12,870 bases of DNA from an uncultured Micrococcales bacterium (GTDB taxonomy: Bacteria; Actinomycetota; Actinomycetes; Actinomycetales; Microbacteriaceae), in the NCBI GenBank assembly GCA_903893675.1, contig CAITNA010000049.1, positions 1 to 12,870 of the forward strand, given 5' to 3'. The notes under the pieces are model-generated. The model was not told the origin of the DNA and searched no databases. It saw only the letters and a list, made by a program, of their open reading frames with translations. Of the stretch, positions 6,214-12,298 are shown piece by piece. Within the stretch, counting starts at the first letter, position 1. Each line of letters starts with the position of its first letter. Position numbers and translations under genes: made by a program.

Positions 6214-7686
6214 ATGACTATCAACCAACGCTTTGGGCACATTTGGGACCGCATCTCACTGCGCACCAAATTGACCACCCTCAGCGTCGCGTTGATCGGC
6301 ATCCTGCTCGCGGTTTCGAGCGTCGGCACGATTTCGCTGCTGCGCACATACCTGCAGCAGAACACAGATTCGATGCTGAACCAGACGGCCGTGGCCCTGG
6401 CCCACGAAGACCCGGCACTGCTCGAGGCCCGCCTTGCCGCGCACATCGTGACCTTGCCTCGTCTGCCTTCCGACTACTACATCGCATACCTCGACCCTGC
6501 CGGCACGCTGCTGATCGGCCTAGTCTCAAGCGCCAGCGGCACCTCGGATGTTCCAAACCTCAGCAAACTGACCTCGGCCAAGGTTGCGGCGCTTCGCGGC
6601 ATTCCGTTCGAGATCAACGTTCTAGGCAAGAACGGCTCGAGCTCACTCGGCACGTGGCGCATGGTTGCCTTGCCGCTCACCACGCTCTCGGGTTCGGTCG
6701 TCGTAGCCCTGCCAGACAGCGCAAACGTCGCCCTGATCACTCGCTACACCACCATCGGCACAGGTTTCGGCCTGCTGCTGCTCGTGCTCAGCGCAATCGC
6801 GATTTGGCTAACCATCACCTCTGCGCTTCGCCCGCTGCGCGAGGTTGAGCGCACTGCCGCCAAGGTCGCGGCCGGTGACACATCGCAGCGATTGGTCGAG
6901 CACAGTGCTGTTACCGAGATTGGCCGTTTGAACTCGTCACTGAACACAATGCTCGACTCGATTGACGACGCGATGGTTGCGCGCAACGCGACCCTGGGCC
7001 GCATGCGTCAGTTTGTCGCAGACGCCAGCCACGAGCTGCGCACCCCGCTGGTCTCGCTTCGCGGTTACGCCGAGCTCTATCGCATCGGCGCGCTCGATAA
7101 GAAGAGCGAGCTCGACGATGCCATGAACCGCATCGAGAGCGAAGCCAAGCGAATGTCTGAACTCGTCGAAAGCCTGTTGGCCCTCGCCCGCTTGGATGAG
7201 GCCGCCCCGATCGTGAAGGGCAACCACGACCTGGTTGAGATTGCGAGCAACACCGCGCGCGACATCAGCGTGGCAGATGGCGGCCGCAAGTTTGTGCTGA
7301 CCGACCTCGCCGGAACTCCGCTCGACGAGAACGCTCACGTCGACGCGATGTGTGAAGCAGCCGGCATGAAGCAGGTGCTCACTAATTTGTTGGCAAACGC
7401 ATCCCGTTTCTCGAAGCCGGGCGGGCAGGTCGAGATTGCTCTCGGCAAGACCCCGACCGACGTCATTGTTGAAGTGCGCGATCACGGCGAGGGAATCCCC
7501 GAGTCGCTTCGCGAGAAGGTGTTCGAGCGCTTCTTCCGCGCTGACAACTCGCGCAACCGCGAGACCGGCGGCAACGGAATTGGCCTCTCAATCGTGAAGA
7601 CCATCGTTGAGCGTCACGGCGGCCAGATTGCCGCAATCGAGACGCCAGGCGGCGGAGCCACATTCCGCTTCACGCTTCCGCTCTAG
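6214..7686 (+). CDS. Membrane sensor histidine kinase
   Basis: A 490-residue two-component kinase. TM1 is at about residues 19-43, an extracytoplasmic sensor region of ~135 residues follows (about 45-178, no recognised domain), and TM2 is at about 181-203. A HAMP linker (about 204-256, with LRPLREVERTAAKVAAGD) leads to the HisKA domain with H-box ADASHELRTPL, phospho-accepting H273. The HATPase_c domain has the N-box LTNLLANASRFS (N391, N395), G1 box RDHGEGIP, F box FERFFRADNS and G2 box GGNGIGLSIV. All catalytic motifs are intact, and the C-terminus FRFTLPL is typical. It should autophosphorylate at H273 and transfer phosphate to D54 of the adjacent regulator. The stimulus cannot be read from the sequence. 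Confidence 0.95.
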   Translation: MTINQRFGHIWDRISLRTKLTTLSVALIGILLAVSSVGTISLLRTYLQQNTDSMLNQTAVALAHEDPALLEARLAAHIVTLPRLPSDYYIAYLDPAGTLLIGLVSSASGTSDVPNLSKLTSAKVAALRGIPFEINVLGKNGSSSLGTWRMVALPLTTLSGSVVVALPDSANVALITRYTTIGTGFGLLLLVLSAIAIWLTITSALRPLREVERTAAKVAAGDTSQRLVEHSAVTEIGRLNSSLNTMLDSIDDAMVARNATLGRMRQFVADASHELRTPLVSLRGYAELYRIGALDKKSELDDAMNRIESEAKRMSELVESLLALARLDEAAPIVKGNHDLVEIASNTARDISVADGGRKFVLTDLAGTPLDENAHVDAMCEAAGMKQVLTNLLANASRFSKPGGQVEIALGKTPTDVIVEVRDHGEGIPESLREKVFERFFRADNSRNRETGGNGIGLSIVKTIVERHGGQIAAIETPGGGATFRFTLPL

Positions 7687-7704
7687 TACTTCGGTTCTAG
7701 GCAC

Positions 7705-7729
7705 AGGGGCTTTCCACAAGCCTCTCTTT
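7705..7729 (+). terminator. Possible terminator after the kinase gene
   Basis: An 8-bp stem with one G-T wobble (AGGGGCTT at 7705-7712 with AAGCCTCT at 7718-7725), loop TCCAC, is followed by CTTT. The T-run is short. It lies 19 bases after the kinase stop and before the WXG100 promoter, which fits termination. Confidence 0.45.
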
Positions 7730-7783
7730 AGGCAATCCCTCCACAGATTTCAACTCGGATGCCCGTGGCCGCACTCAATCGCG

Positions 7784-7795
7784 CACACTCTTGCC
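7784..7795 (+). promoter_or_regulatory. Weak putative leaderless promoter -10 box of the WXG100 gene (CACACT)
   Basis: CACACT at 7784-7789 keeps the second-position A and final T of TANNNT and lies exactly 6 bases before the ATG at 7796. No Shine-Dalgarno is seen between. Weaker than the other boxes in this window. Confidence 0.35.
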
Positions 7796-8089
7796 ATGAC
7801 CCAATTTCAAGTCGATAGCGAACTGGTGCATGCCGCCAATTCGGCAATTCAAAACTCAATTCAACAAATCAACAGTGAGATCAACGCGCTGCAGAGTCAG
7901 CTTGTTTCACTAAACGACAGCTGGCGCGGCATCGCGGCGAACGAATTTCAATCGCTCGCAGTGCGCTGGGGTGCAACCGCCAGTGCGGTGCAACGCCAAC
8001 TCGGCGAACTCGGCTCTGCCCTGACTGTTGCGGCCTCGCAATACGAAGAGATTGAAGCGGCGAACCTCAGGTTGTTTGTCGCCGGCTAG
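7796..8089 (+). CDS. WXG100 family protein (ESAT-6-like), orphan
   Basis: A 97-residue helical hairpin protein of the WXG100 family, usually exported by type VII (ESX) secretion as a dimer. The two predicted helices flank the turn SWRGIAANEF, where W-R-G is the WXG motif at about residues 42-44. The C-terminus has YEEIE, matching the YxxxD/E export signal pattern. The ATG at 7796 is chosen because the family starts about 40 residues before WXG; the same frame is open further upstream to 7607, but that part overlaps the kinase gene and has no WXG100 features. No EccC/FtsK-like ATPase or other ESX gene lies in the window. The gene is convergent with groL across a shared terminator. Confidence 0.85.
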   Translation: MTQFQVDSELVHAANSAIQNSIQQINSEINALQSQLVSLNDSWRGIAANEFQSLAVRWGATASAVQRQLGELGSALTVAASQYEEIEAANLRLFVAG

Positions 8090-8090
8090 A

Positions 8091-8129
8091 AGTTAAAACA
8101 ATGCGGGTGGTCCGAAGACCACCCGCATT
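8091..8129 (-). terminator. Strong UUCG-loop terminator between groL and the WXG100 gene
   Basis: A perfect 13-bp stem (8100-8112 with 8117-8129) has a four-base loop. On the minus strand the loop reads C(TTCG)G, the very stable UUCG tetraloop, and the stem is followed by GTTTTAA, so it fits termination of groL. On the plus strand the same hairpin, with loop CGAA, may also stop WXG100 transcription, though the T-run there is poor. Confidence 0.85.
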
Positions 8130-8152
8130 GCGCATTTCTGCAACTGAAATGT

Positions 8153-9772
8153 TTAGAAGTCCATGCCTCCGCCAGCAGCAGGTGCTGGTGCGTGAGCAGG
8201 CTCAGGCTTGTCAGCAACTACGGCTTCGGTGGTTAGGAACAGTCCAGCAATCGATGCTGCGTTCTGCAGAGCAGAACGAGTCACCTTCACTGGGTCGATG
8301 ATGCCCTCGGCCATCATGTCAACGTATTCGCCGGTTGCGGCGTTCAATCCGTGACCTACTGGCAGGTGGGTAACCTTCTCGGCTACAACGCCAGGCTCGA
8401 GACCTGCGTTGATTGCGATCTGCTTCAACGGGGCACCAACTGCAACGCGAACGATGTTCGCACCGGTTGCCTCGTCGCCCTTGAGGGTCAGCTTCTCGAA
8501 AGCGTTCTTGCTTGCCTGAAGCAGAGCAACTCCACCACCGGCAACGATGCCTTCCTCGACAGCAGCCTTCGCGTTGCGAACTGCGTCTTCGATGCGGTGC
8601 TTGCGCTCCTTGAGCTCAACCTCGGTTGCGGCTCCGGCCTTGAGCACTGCTACACCGCCGGCAAGCTTTGCCAGGCGCTCCTGGAGCTTCTCGCGGTCGT
8701 AGTCGCTGTCGCTCTTCTCCATCTCGCGACGGATCTGCTCGACGCGGCCAGTGATGTCAGCCTGGGTGCCAGCACCCTCAACGATGGTGGTCTCATCCTT
8801 GGTGATAACAACCTTGCGGGCACGGCCAAGCAGGTCGAGGGTTGCGTTCTCAAGCTTGAGACCAACCTCTTCTGCAATTACCTGACCACCGGTCAAGATC
8901 GCGATGTCCTGCAGCATGGCCTTGCGACGGTCGCCGAAGCCAGGAGCCTTGACGGCTACCGACTTGAAGATTCCGCGGATCTTGTTAACCAAGAGAGTTG
9001 CGAGTGCTTCGCCTTCGATGTCTTCGGCGATGATCAACAATGGCTTGCCCGACTGCATCACCTTGTCGACAACTGGCAGAAGGTCTTTCATGTTCGAGAC
9101 CTTCGAGTTGGTGATCAAGATGTAAGCGTCTTCGAGAACTGCCTCTTGGCGCTCAGGGTCGGTCACCATGTATGCCGAGACGTAACCCTTGTCAAAGCGC
9201 ATGCCTTCGGTGAGCTCGAGCGAGATGTCGAAGGTGTTCGACTCTTCGACGGTTACAACGCCCTCTTTGCCAACCTTGTCGATTGCCTCAGCGATGAGGT
9301 TACCGATGTGTGAGTCAGCTGCCGAGATCGATGCGGTCGAAGCAATCTGCTCCTTCGATGCAATTGGCTTTGCGATTGCGTGCAGCTCTTCGATTACGGC
9401 TGCAACGGCCTTGTCGATTCCGCGCTTGAGCGAAATCGGGTCGGCGCCGGCTGCAACGTTGCGCAGACCTTCGCGAACCAGGGCCTGAGCCAAAACGGTT
9501 GCGGTGGTGGTTCCGTCACCGGCGACGTCGTCAGTCTTCTTGGCGACTTCCTTAACCAGCTCGGCGCCGATGCGCTCAAACGGGTCTTCGAGTTCGATTT
9601 CCTTGGCGATCGAAACACCATCGTTGGTGATGGTCGGGGCGCCCCACTTCTTCTCGAGAACGACGTTGCGTCCGCGAGGGCCAAGGGTGACCTTGACGGT
9701 GTCAGCAAGGATGTTCAGTCCGCGCTCGAGACCGCGACGGGCTTCCTCGTCAAATGCGATGATTTTTGCCAT
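8153..9772 (-). CDS. groL: Chaperonin GroEL, 60 kDa
   Basis: A 539-residue GroEL, the cytosolic ATP-driven protein-folding ring. Clear motifs are VTLGPRGRNVVLEKKWGAPT (29-48), NDG with D51, and the ATPase motif GDGTTT (85-90), followed by the apical domain (RGIFKSVAVKAPGFGDRRK) and VEEGIVAGGGVALL in the second equatorial half. The C-terminus ends GGGMDF: a short form of the GGM tail, without the His-rich tail found in some actinobacterial paralogs, so it resembles the GroEL2-type housekeeping copy. The ATG at 9772 has AAGGAG about 9 bases upstream. No groES precedes it, as is usual for separately encoded actinobacterial groEL genes. Expression should be heat-inducible through the two CIRCE operators upstream and ends at the UUCG hairpin. 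Confidence 0.98.
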   Translation of the reverse strand: MAKIIAFDEEARRGLERGLNILADTVKVTLGPRGRNVVLEKKWGAPTITNDGVSIAKEIELEDPFERIGAELVKEVAKKTDDVAGDGTTTATVLAQALVREGLRNVAAGADPISLKRGIDKAVAAVIEELHAIAKPIASKEQIASTASISAADSHIGNLIAEAIDKVGKEGVVTVEESNTFDISLELTEGMRFDKGYVSAYMVTDPERQEAVLEDAYILITNSKVSNMKDLLPVVDKVMQSGKPLLIIAEDIEGEALATLLVNKIRGIFKSVAVKAPGFGDRRKAMLQDIAILTGGQVIAEEVGLKLENATLDLLGRARKVVITKDETTIVEGAGTQADITGRVEQIRREMEKSDSDYDREKLQERLAKLAGGVAVLKAGAATEVELKERKHRIEDAVRNAKAAVEEGIVAGGGVALLQASKNAFEKLTLKGDEATGANIVRVAVGAPLKQIAINAGLEPGVVAEKVTHLPVGHGLNAATGEYVDMMAEGIIDPVKVTRSALQNAASIAGLFLTTEAVVADKPEPAHAPAPAAGGGMDF

Positions 9773-9796
9773 TTGGGATTTCTCCTTGTAGGTACA

Positions 9797-9823
9797 TTGG
9801 CACTCTCTGAATTGGAGTGCTAA
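9797..9823 (-). promoter_or_regulatory. CIRCE operator 1 (HrcA site) of groL
   Basis: TTGGCACTC at 9797-9805, a 9-base spacer, and GAGTGCTAA at 9815-9823. This matches the CIRCE consensus TTAGCACTC-N9-GAGTGCTAA with a single mismatch. It covers the expected transcription start region, about 25 bases before the groL ATG. Confidence 0.93.
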
Positions 9824-9826
9824 CCC

Positions 9827-9855
9827 ATTTTGGCACTCGAACCCCGAGAGTGCAA
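9827..9855 (-). promoter_or_regulatory. Likely groL promoter within the CIRCE pair
   Basis: On the minus strand TTGCAC (9855-9850) and CAAAAT (9832-9827) are separated by 17 bases. The -35 box is inside operator 2, and the predicted start at about 9820 is inside operator 1, so HrcA bound at either site would block RNA polymerase. The -10 box matches TATAAT at only four positions. Confidence 0.5.
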
Positions 9856-9856
9856 A
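9830..9856 (-). promoter_or_regulatory. CIRCE operator 2 (HrcA site) of groL
   Basis: TTGGCACTC at 9830-9838, a 9-base spacer, and GAGTGCAAA at 9848-9856. There are two mismatches to the CIRCE consensus. Its centre is 33 bp from that of operator 1, close to three helical turns, so two HrcA dimers could sit on the same face of the DNA. Confidence 0.85.
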
Positions 9857-9884
9857 TGCCCCATCCCGGCCTGTAAATAGGCCT

Positions 9885-9913
9885 TAAATGCCGAAATCCC
9901 GCCGAAGCGGGAT
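9885..9913 (-). terminator. Terminator of the short cold-shock gene
   Basis: A 7-bp stem ATCCCGC/GCGGGAT (9896-9902 with 9907-9913) has a four-base loop that reads TTCG on the minus strand, closed by C-G. It is followed by TTCGGCATTT, only moderately T-rich. It lies 20 bases after the csp stop and before the groL operators. Confidence 0.65.
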
Positions 9914-9933
9914 CCCGGGGATGACTTTAGTGA

Positions 9934-10134
9934 CTAGAGAAGAGTCACGTTGTCGGCCTGCTTGCCCTTGTCGCCGTCTTTGACGTCGAACTGAACGCGC
10001 TGGTTTTCCTTGAGCTCCTTGTAGCCATCGGTTTGGATGGCTGAGAAGTGGACGAATACGTCGCTGCCGCCGTCTTCAGTGATGAAGCCGAAGCCCTTCT
10101 CAGAGTTGAACCACTTTACGGTTCCAGTTGCCAT
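9934..10134 (-). CDS. Cold-shock protein, CspA family, 66 aa
   Basis: A canonical single cold-shock domain protein that binds single-stranded RNA and DNA and acts as an RNA chaperone. It begins MATGTVKWFNSEKGFGFI, containing RNP1 KGFGFI (13-18), and has RNP2 DVFVHFSAI (25-33). Length and sequence are typical of the actinobacterial CspA group. The ATG at 10134 is preceded by AGGAG at 5-base spacing, which decides this start over a 106-residue extension of the same frame that has no family support. It lies between the LytR_C gene and groL on the same strand but has its own terminator and a long leader, so it is probably a separate unit. Confidence 0.95.
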   Translation of the reverse strand: MATGTVKWFNSEKGFGFITEDGGSDVFVHFSAIQTDGYKELKENQRVQFDVKDGDKGKQADNVTLL

Positions 10135-10159
10135 TGTTACTCCTGTTGCTGTGTTTCGC

Positions 10160-10181
10160 GATGCCGGCAATTCCGGGCATC
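10160..10181 (-). promoter_or_regulatory. Hairpin in the csp 5' leader
   Basis: GATGCC pairs with GGCATC (6 bp), extended by two G-C pairs across a one-base bulge, with loop AATTG. It sits about 25 bases before the csp start codon, just upstream of the AGGAG site. Csp mRNAs often have structured leaders that switch with temperature; a switching role here is inference. Confidence 0.35.
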
Positions 10182-10253
10182 GAGTCGCACAGCATGAAGC
10201 TAGCGCCGTGTGTACTGCTACGACTATTTTCAACACTAGCGACATAAGGGTCA

Positions 10254-10276
10254 CTTATAAATGGGCAATATGCCCA
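10254..10276 (-). promoter_or_regulatory. Possible csp promoter with adjacent inverted repeat
   Basis: On the minus strand TATAAG (10259-10254) resembles a -10 box about 120 bases before the csp ATG. Just upstream lies a 6-bp inverted repeat TGGGCA-ATA-TGCCCA (10262-10276), where the spacer between -35 and -10 would be. No convincing -35 box is seen. The repeat could be an operator. The 220 bases between the csp start and the LytR_C stop hold nothing else I recognise. Confidence 0.35.
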
Positions 10277-10354
10277 ATGTTGCTTTGTTATCTAAGCGTG
10301 ATAAAGCCTGTTTTGACCGATTTTCACCACGGATGCTCGTGGCAGAGGCCTGAG

Positions 10355-10864
10355 TTACTTCAGGTCTTTGCCAAGAACGACTGTGATCGCATCCGTGAAG
10401 TCGCTCGATTGAGTGACAACTGCGGTGCCGGTCTTGGTCGCGATTGCCTTAGCGATGGCTGCAGCGGTGAACGCATCGGCCGAATCGCGGTAGTAAACCG
10501 TGGTTGCAGCAACCTGGCCGCCGGTTGCAGGCACAAAGTTTGCCGCGGTTGCAACGTTGTAGTTGTTCGCAAGTTTGGTTGCCCACTTGGCAGCGAGCCC
10601 CTGGGCTGTGGTGCCGTCGAGCACGACGACGACCGGGCGGTTCAGGTCGTCGGTGTTTTGGGCAACGACGACTGCGCTGCCGTCAAAAGTGTTGAGGCTG
10701 TCGATCAGCTTCAGGCCGCCGAAGCCGACCAGAGCCACAACCGCCGAAATCACGACAATCTTGAGAAACTCGTTAATGCGGTGCTTGGCAGTGCGACGGA
10801 TGCGGTGACGGCCACCGCGCAAAGGCGCGGCGTCGAATTCATCCAACGGGAATTTATCTGCCAA
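10355..10864 (-). CDS. LytR C-terminal domain membrane protein (VirR-like)
   Basis: A 169-residue protein with a cytoplasmic basic N-terminus (1-32, with RGGRHRIRRTAKHR), one membrane helix (about 34-54) and an extracytoplasmic LytR_C domain (about 76-166). The domain shows PVVVVLDGTTAQGLAAKWATKL, ATTVYYRDSAD, AAAIAKAIATKTG and the ending ITVVLGKD. This is the architecture of mycobacterial VirR (Rv0431), linked to envelope and vesicle homeostasis; the function here is unproven. The start is the TTG at 10864, since the nearby ATG is out of frame; only a weak AAGAAG ribosome site precedes it. It is divergent from msrB across an AT-rich 68-base spacer that probably holds both promoters. Confidence 0.85.
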   Translation of the reverse strand: MADKFPLDEFDAAPLRGGRHRIRRTAKHRINEFLKIVVISAVVALVGFGGLKLIDSLNTFDGSAVVVAQNTDDLNRPVVVVLDGTTAQGLAAKWATKLANNYNVATAANFVPATGGQVAATTVYYRDSADAFTAAAIAKAIATKTGTAVVTQSSDFTDAITVVLGKDLK

Positions 10865-10932
10865 AAGAGTGCTTCTTTCGAATTGAGCAACAACTTATAT
10901 TAAGTGAGCAAACGCACACGAGCGAGGTTTTG

Positions 10933-11331
10933 ATGAATTACTCAGTAAACAAAGATGAAAACGAATGGCGCGAGCAGCTGAGCGATTTCGAATACCACGT
11001 GCTTCGCGAGGCCGGCACTGAGCTGCCATTCACCGGCGAGCTGCTGAACGAAGAGCGCACCGGCATCTATTCCTGCAAGGGATGCGGCGCTGAACTGTTC
11101 CGCTCGACCACCAAGTTCGACTCGCACTGCGGTTGGCCAAGTTTCTATGAGCCACAGGCCGGCGACGCCGTCGAGCTACTCGATGACGACTCGCTGGGAC
11201 ACCACCGTGTTGAGGTGCGCTGCGCCGCCTGCGGTTGCCACCTGGGCCACGTCTTCGAGGATGCCCCGCAGACTCCGACCGGCGATCGCTACTGCATCAA
11301 CTCGGTGAGTATTACCTTCACCGAGCAGTAG
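10933..11331 (+). CDS. msrB: Peptide-methionine (R)-S-oxide reductase
   Basis: A 132-residue cytosolic repair enzyme that reduces methionine-R-sulfoxide in proteins. The four zinc ligands are C48/C51 (CKGC) and C97/C100 (CAAC). The signature CGWPSFY and the C-terminal RYCINS, with the catalytic selenocysteine-position Cys at 121, are intact, as is GHHRVEVRCAACGCHLGHVF. The ATG at 10933 is preferred over the TTG at 10930 because GAGG lies 6 bases before it and the family start is short. Its role is protection from oxidative damage. A small membrane-protein gene follows after 9 bases. Confidence 0.96.
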   Translation: MNYSVNKDENEWREQLSDFEYHVLREAGTELPFTGELLNEERTGIYSCKGCGAELFRSTTKFDSHCGWPSFYEPQAGDAVELLDDDSLGHHRVEVRCAACGCHLGHVFEDAPQTPTGDRYCINSVSITFTEQ

Positions 11332-11340
11332 ATTTCATAC
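11329..11340 (+). promoter_or_regulatory. Putative leaderless promoter -10 box overlapping the msrB stop (TAGATT)
   Basis: TAGATT at 11329-11334 contains the msrB stop codon and is followed by six bases (TCATAC) and the ATG at 11341. The gene lacks a Shine-Dalgarno, so a leaderless start is plausible. Chance is a real alternative here because the stop codon supplies half of the box. Confidence 0.4.
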
Positions 11341-11589
11341 ATGACTGATTTCAACAGCGAAAAGTTCAAGAAGAAGCTCAAGAAGAAGATCAAGAAGAGC
11401 GTTGGCAAGGGTTCGAACATTCGAATCACCAAGCAGAGCAATGGCTTCTACTTCTTGGGCTTCATCGGCTCGGCCGTCTACTTCGTGTCGACGGCAACCG
11501 GCTTCTGGGATGGCGTTCTAGGACTCTTGAAGTCAGCCGTATGGCCTGCGTTCCTCGTTTACGAGGCTTTCGCCAAGCTGCTTGGCTAG
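11341..11589 (+). CDS. Small basic membrane protein, unknown function
   Basis: An 82-residue protein. The first 25 residues are very lysine-rich (FKKKLKKKIKKSVGKGS), probably a cytoplasmic or membrane-surface amphipathic segment. Two hydrophobic stretches follow, at about 36-54 (FYFLGFIGSAVYFVSTATG) and 60-81 (LGLLKSAVWPAFLVYEAFAKLL). Short proteins with the pattern NGFYFLGFIG...SAVWPAFLVYEA are widespread in bacteria but I cannot attach a function or family name. It starts 9 bases after msrB and ends only 3 bases from the 3' end of the convergent tRNA-Thr gene. Confidence 0.75.
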   Translation: MTDFNSEKFKKKLKKKIKKSVGKGSNIRITKQSNGFYFLGFIGSAVYFVSTATGFWDGVLGLLKSAVWPAFLVYEAFAKLLG

Positions 11590-11592
11590 TTG

Positions 11593-11665
11593 AGCCGACC
11601 AGGGGACTCGAACCCCTAACCCTCGCATTACAAGTGCGATGCGCTACCAATTGCGCCAGGTCGGC
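11593..11665 (-). tRNA. tRNA-Thr (anticodon UGU)
   Basis: A complete cloverleaf on the minus strand: acceptor GCCGACC/GGTCGGC, D-stem GCGC with loop AATTGGTA, anticodon stem TCGCA/TGCGA with loop CTTGTAA (anticodon TGT), T-arm AGGGG-TTCGAGT-CCCCT. The discriminator is T and the CCA end is not encoded. It reads ACA codons. It is convergent with the small membrane-protein gene. Confidence 0.95.
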
Positions 11666-11763
11666 CTAGGCACATGATTTGCAGAAGAGACTTTGACCAC
11701 TCTTCTTACGCGGCTACCCGCGCAATCTGTGTCTATCGATCACCAGTGGTGAACTCGAATAGT
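11666..11763. other. Spacer with two short inverted repeats
   Basis: This 98-base stretch lies between the tRNA-Thr 5' end and the stop of the chimeric frame. It contains CGCGG/CCGCG around a four-base loop (about 11710-11725) and TCACC/GGTGA near 11740-11752. Neither has a T-run on the minus strand. One may be a weak terminator for the DUF4333-like gene. Confidence 0.3.
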
Positions 11764-12045
11764 TTAGTTGCGCACCTGCCAGGTGACATCACCCGCGGTG
11801 TTCTGGATTGTGATATCGACGAAGGCAGTCGTGCCCGTTGAGTCTTGGATGGTGCACTGTCGAACTTCGCCAGGCTTACCCATGAGTGGGTTTGGGCAAG
11901 TTGCCGTCACAGTGATGCCAGCCTGTTTCTGAACCCCAGATTCGATTTCATTCTCGACTGCGGAAACCGATAGGGTGACCTGACCGGTAGCAATGCCAGT
12001 CACATACTGGAAGATGTTTTGCCCGTTCAAGCCGGCCAAGACCGT
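11764..12045 (-). pseudogene. DUF4333-like secreted protein, C-terminal part only
   Basis: Residues ~90-181 of the open frame that starts at 12309. The end resembles the actinobacterial DUF4333 domain, small secreted or lipid-anchored proteins of unknown function: VTATCPNPLMGKPGEVRQC with two cysteines (C138, C152 of the frame) that would pair, then TTAFVDITIQNTAGDVTWQV and a stop. The signal peptide, lipobox or membrane anchor such proteins need is absent; instead the frame continues into archease. Base composition here matches the rest of the actinobacterial DNA. The boundary at about 12024-12054 is an estimate. It could be a genuine gene broken by recombination or an assembly join. Confidence 0.55.
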
Positions 12046-12285
12046 CAGGTATTTTGTTGCGGATAAGGAGAGTAATTCGTTTAACCAGTTTACGAAAAGC
12101 TCATCTAGATTGTCTGCCTTCAGACTTATTTGCAGCCTGGTTTTTCCTTCTGCTTGAGCTTCTTTTTTTTGCGCCGCGATATCAAACATTGCCAGGGCGG
12201 CATTCCTGAACAAGGCGATCAAATCCTTACCTTTAACCCTGATACTGATATCCGCGGTATGTTCTATAAATTCGTAATCTTTCAC
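12046..12285 (-). pseudogene. Archease, N-terminal half, fused in frame to unrelated sequence
   Basis: Archease is a small (~140 aa) metal-binding protein that activates the RNA ligase RtcB in tRNA splicing and RNA repair. The first ~78 residues are recognisable: YEFIEHTADISIRVKGK with the conserved HTAD motif, LIALFRNAALAMFDI, and DNLDELFVNWLNELLSL. The second half, with the other conserved acidic and histidine residues, is missing and replaced by DUF4333-like sequence, so activity is unlikely. I start it at the GTG at 12285 (VKDYEF); the upstream in-frame ATG at 12309 lies inside the tRNA-Lys acceptor stem and would overlap a stable RNA. The DNA is clearly more AT-rich than the left 12 kb. 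Confidence 0.6.
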
Positions 12286-12298
12286 ACAACGAATTTTA

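Noticed and set aside
6243..6848. 201-codon plus-strand frame inside the histidine kinase gene
   Set aside because: It is in an alternative frame with His/Arg/Ala-rich low-complexity protein; the kinase frame has intact motifs.
7607..7795. N-terminal extension of the WXG100 protein
   Set aside because: It overlaps the kinase C-terminus and lacks WXG100 features; the ATG at 7796 gives the normal family length.
8133..8151. CATTTC/GAAATG inverted repeat between the groL stop and its terminator
   Set aside because: Only a 6-bp AT-rich stem beside a far stronger hairpin; no added role is needed.
8351..9313. 320-codon open frame on the plus strand
   Set aside because: It is antisense to groL with complementary codon periodicity and has no family features; a codon-bias shadow of groL.
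10135..10254. N-terminal extension of the short cold-shock protein
   Set aside because: The AGGAG site and family start both place translation at 10134; the extension is untranslated leader.
10037..10903. 288-codon plus-strand frame spanning csp, its leader and LytR_C
   Set aside because: It is antisense to two well-supported genes; the protein is compositionally odd with no domain.
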